A stretch of 7,433 nucleotides of DNA from Bacteroidales bacterium (lineage in GTDB: Bacteria; Bacteroidota; Bacteroidia; Bacteroidales; UBA1402), in NCBI GenBank assembly GCA_012511135.1, contig JAAZGQ010000319.1, positions 1-7,433 of the forward strand. The letters run 5' to 3'. How positions within the stretch are numbered: the stretch's first letter is position 1; every line of letters begins with the position of its first letter. The position numbers and the translations under genes are program-made. Below, piece after piece: positions 6,647 to 7,433 of this stretch. Below the pieces are notes generated by a model. It did no database searches. It had not been told where the DNA came from and saw nothing but the letters and a program-made list of their open reading frames with translations.

Positions 6647-7433
6647 ATGCACAACGAAAGTCCAAAATGCCAGTTACTCCAATTCCCAAAAATCGAAGAC
6701 GAGCGTGGTAATCTCTCCTTTTTGGAAGCCGGAAAACAACTGCCTTTTGAGCTGGCCAGAGCCTATTGGATTTACGACGTGCCCGGAGGCGAAAAGCACG
6801 GCGGGCACGCCTACCACAATCAGGAAGAATGCCTGATTGCCCTGTCCGGGAGTTTTGATGTGCGGGTTCGTTCCGACAGGGGAGAAGAACTTTATTCCCT
6901 GAATCGCTCCTACAAAGGCCTATATCTGCCTGCCGGTAACTGGCGTTCTCTGGAAAATTTTTCAACTAATGCCCTGGCGCTGGTGTTGTCATCCGGAGTC
7001 TATGATCCGGCTGAATACATTCGGGATTTCGCTGAACTGGAGCAAAGCAGAGTTGACGCAAGATCCGGAAACTTATCTCAGGAAGAGCTCAAACCAGCGG
7101 GCTTAAACCCAGCTGCAATGTTTAGTGCCACAACAAAGCAAACGAAGTCAAAGCTGACCACATCGGAACAGGCAAACTTAAAATTGTCTGCATATGATGA
7201 TCTTCCCGGCAAAAATATTTTTACTGTGCAGGATTGCCGCCTGATGGAATTAGCCACCCATCACGACAGGGAGGGCAATCTGACGGCTGTCAACGGAGAA
7301 CGGGAACTGCCCTTTGCTTTAAAACGCCTGTATTACGTTTACGACATACCTTACGGCAGCCAGAGAGGTGGTCATGCTCACAAAGAACTGAAACAATGGG
7401 TGATAGCCGCCAGCAGTTGTTTTGATGTTTTGC
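6647..7433 (+). CDS. Tandem WxcM/FdtA-like cupin protein, sugar 3,4-ketoisomerase family (3' end outside window)
   Basis: The ATG at 6647 opens a frame of 262 codons that runs off the window end. It holds two copies of the WxcM/FdtA/QdtA cupin. Domain 1 (about 8-130) includes DERGNLSFLEA, PFELARAYWIYDVPGG, HGGHAYHNQEECLIALSGSF, LPAGNWRSLENFS and a closing YIRDFAEL. Domain 2 (from about 193) includes HDREGNLTAVNG, PFALKRLYYVYDIPYG and RGGHAHKELKQWVIAASSCF, then is cut. A polar linker (about 134-190) joins them. Family members such as FdtA and QdtA interconvert dTDP-4-keto-6-deoxyglucose with 3-keto sugars for surface glycans. The HAH in domain 2 (His243, His245) matches the usual active-site pattern; domain 1 has HAY (His54, Tyr56), so the domains may differ in activity or substrate. 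The gene follows the M16 gene by 31 bases. No rmlA/rmlB or aminotransferase partner is visible, so the exact reaction is unproven. Confidence 0.85.
   Translation, partial: MHNESPKCQLLQFPKIEDERGNLSFLEAGKQLPFELARAYWIYDVPGGEKHGGHAYHNQEECLIALSGSFDVRVRSDRGEELYSLNRSYKGLYLPAGNWRSLENFSTNALALVLSSGVYDPAEYIRDFAELEQSRVDARSGNLSQEELKPAGLNPAAMFSATTKQTKSKLTTSEQANLKLSAYDDLPGKNIFTVQDCRLMELATHHDREGNLTAVNGERELPFALKRLYYVYDIPYGSQRGGHAHKELKQWVIAASSCFDVL
7046..7216 (+). other. Inter-domain linker of the tandem cupin protein, with different codon choice
   Basis: These 57 codons (residues 134-190) join the two cupin domains and match no part of the cupin fold that I recognise. They are rich in Ser, Thr, Lys, Gln and Ala with few aromatic residues, suggesting a flexible linker. 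Codons such as AAG, ACA, TCA, GCA, CCA and TTA are frequent, whereas flanking domains favour AAA, GCC, CCC and CTG. This fits a segment under weak constraint, or one formed when two neighbouring genes fused. The boundaries are approximate. Confidence 0.55.

Noticed and set aside
7234..7425. 63-codon plus-strand open frame near the window end
   Set aside because: It is out of frame with the tandem cupin coding sequence, whose domain 2 motifs are clear across the same bases.

Overview
The window looks like a chromosomal segment of a member of the Bacteroidota. A chorismate mutase domain is fused to the end of a DAHP synthase and followed at once by a stand-alone prephenate dehydrogenase. There is also a lipoprotein-type GH35 beta-galactosidase, a long-form NfeD, Kdo activation for a Gram-negative LPS, and a WxcM/FdtA-type cupin protein. 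Translation starts are mostly A-rich without a Shine-Dalgarno motif, which also fits that phylum. Base composition is moderate. All genes lie on the + strand and coding density is very high. I see no mobile element, CRISPR array, tRNA or rRNA.

Layout: (1) 1-1127 is the 3' end of an aromatic amino acid operon: the C-terminal chorismate mutase part of DAHP synthase/chorismate mutase, then prephenate dehydrogenase (tyrA), joined by an ATGA overlap. (2) 1128-1280 is the only real intergenic gap. It holds a strong terminator-like hairpin, a weak Bacteroidota-type -7 promoter element touching it, and one arm of a perfect 17-bp inverted repeat whose other arm starts directly after the start codon of the next gene. 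(3) 1281-7433 is a probable five-gene envelope operon: GH35 beta-galactosidase, NfeD-type membrane protease, kdsB, an M16-family protein without its zinc site, and a tandem cupin sugar-ketoisomerase-like protein cut by the window end. Spacings are 6 nt, ATGA overlap, ATGA overlap and 31 nt.

How they may work together: the first two genes lead from erythrose-4-phosphate/PEP through chorismate and prephenate towards tyrosine. The second group is envelope-themed: Kdo activation for LPS core, a nucleotide-sugar ketoisomerase-like protein for surface glycan, a membrane-bound ClpP-class protease, and an exported glycosidase. It is not a polysaccharide utilisation locus, because no SusC/SusD pair or sensor is present.

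The points most worth a second look are the 17-bp inverted repeat around the terminator and the GH35 start, the M16 homologue with all three zinc-motif positions replaced, and the two-cupin fusion with different HxH motifs and a compositionally distinct linker.
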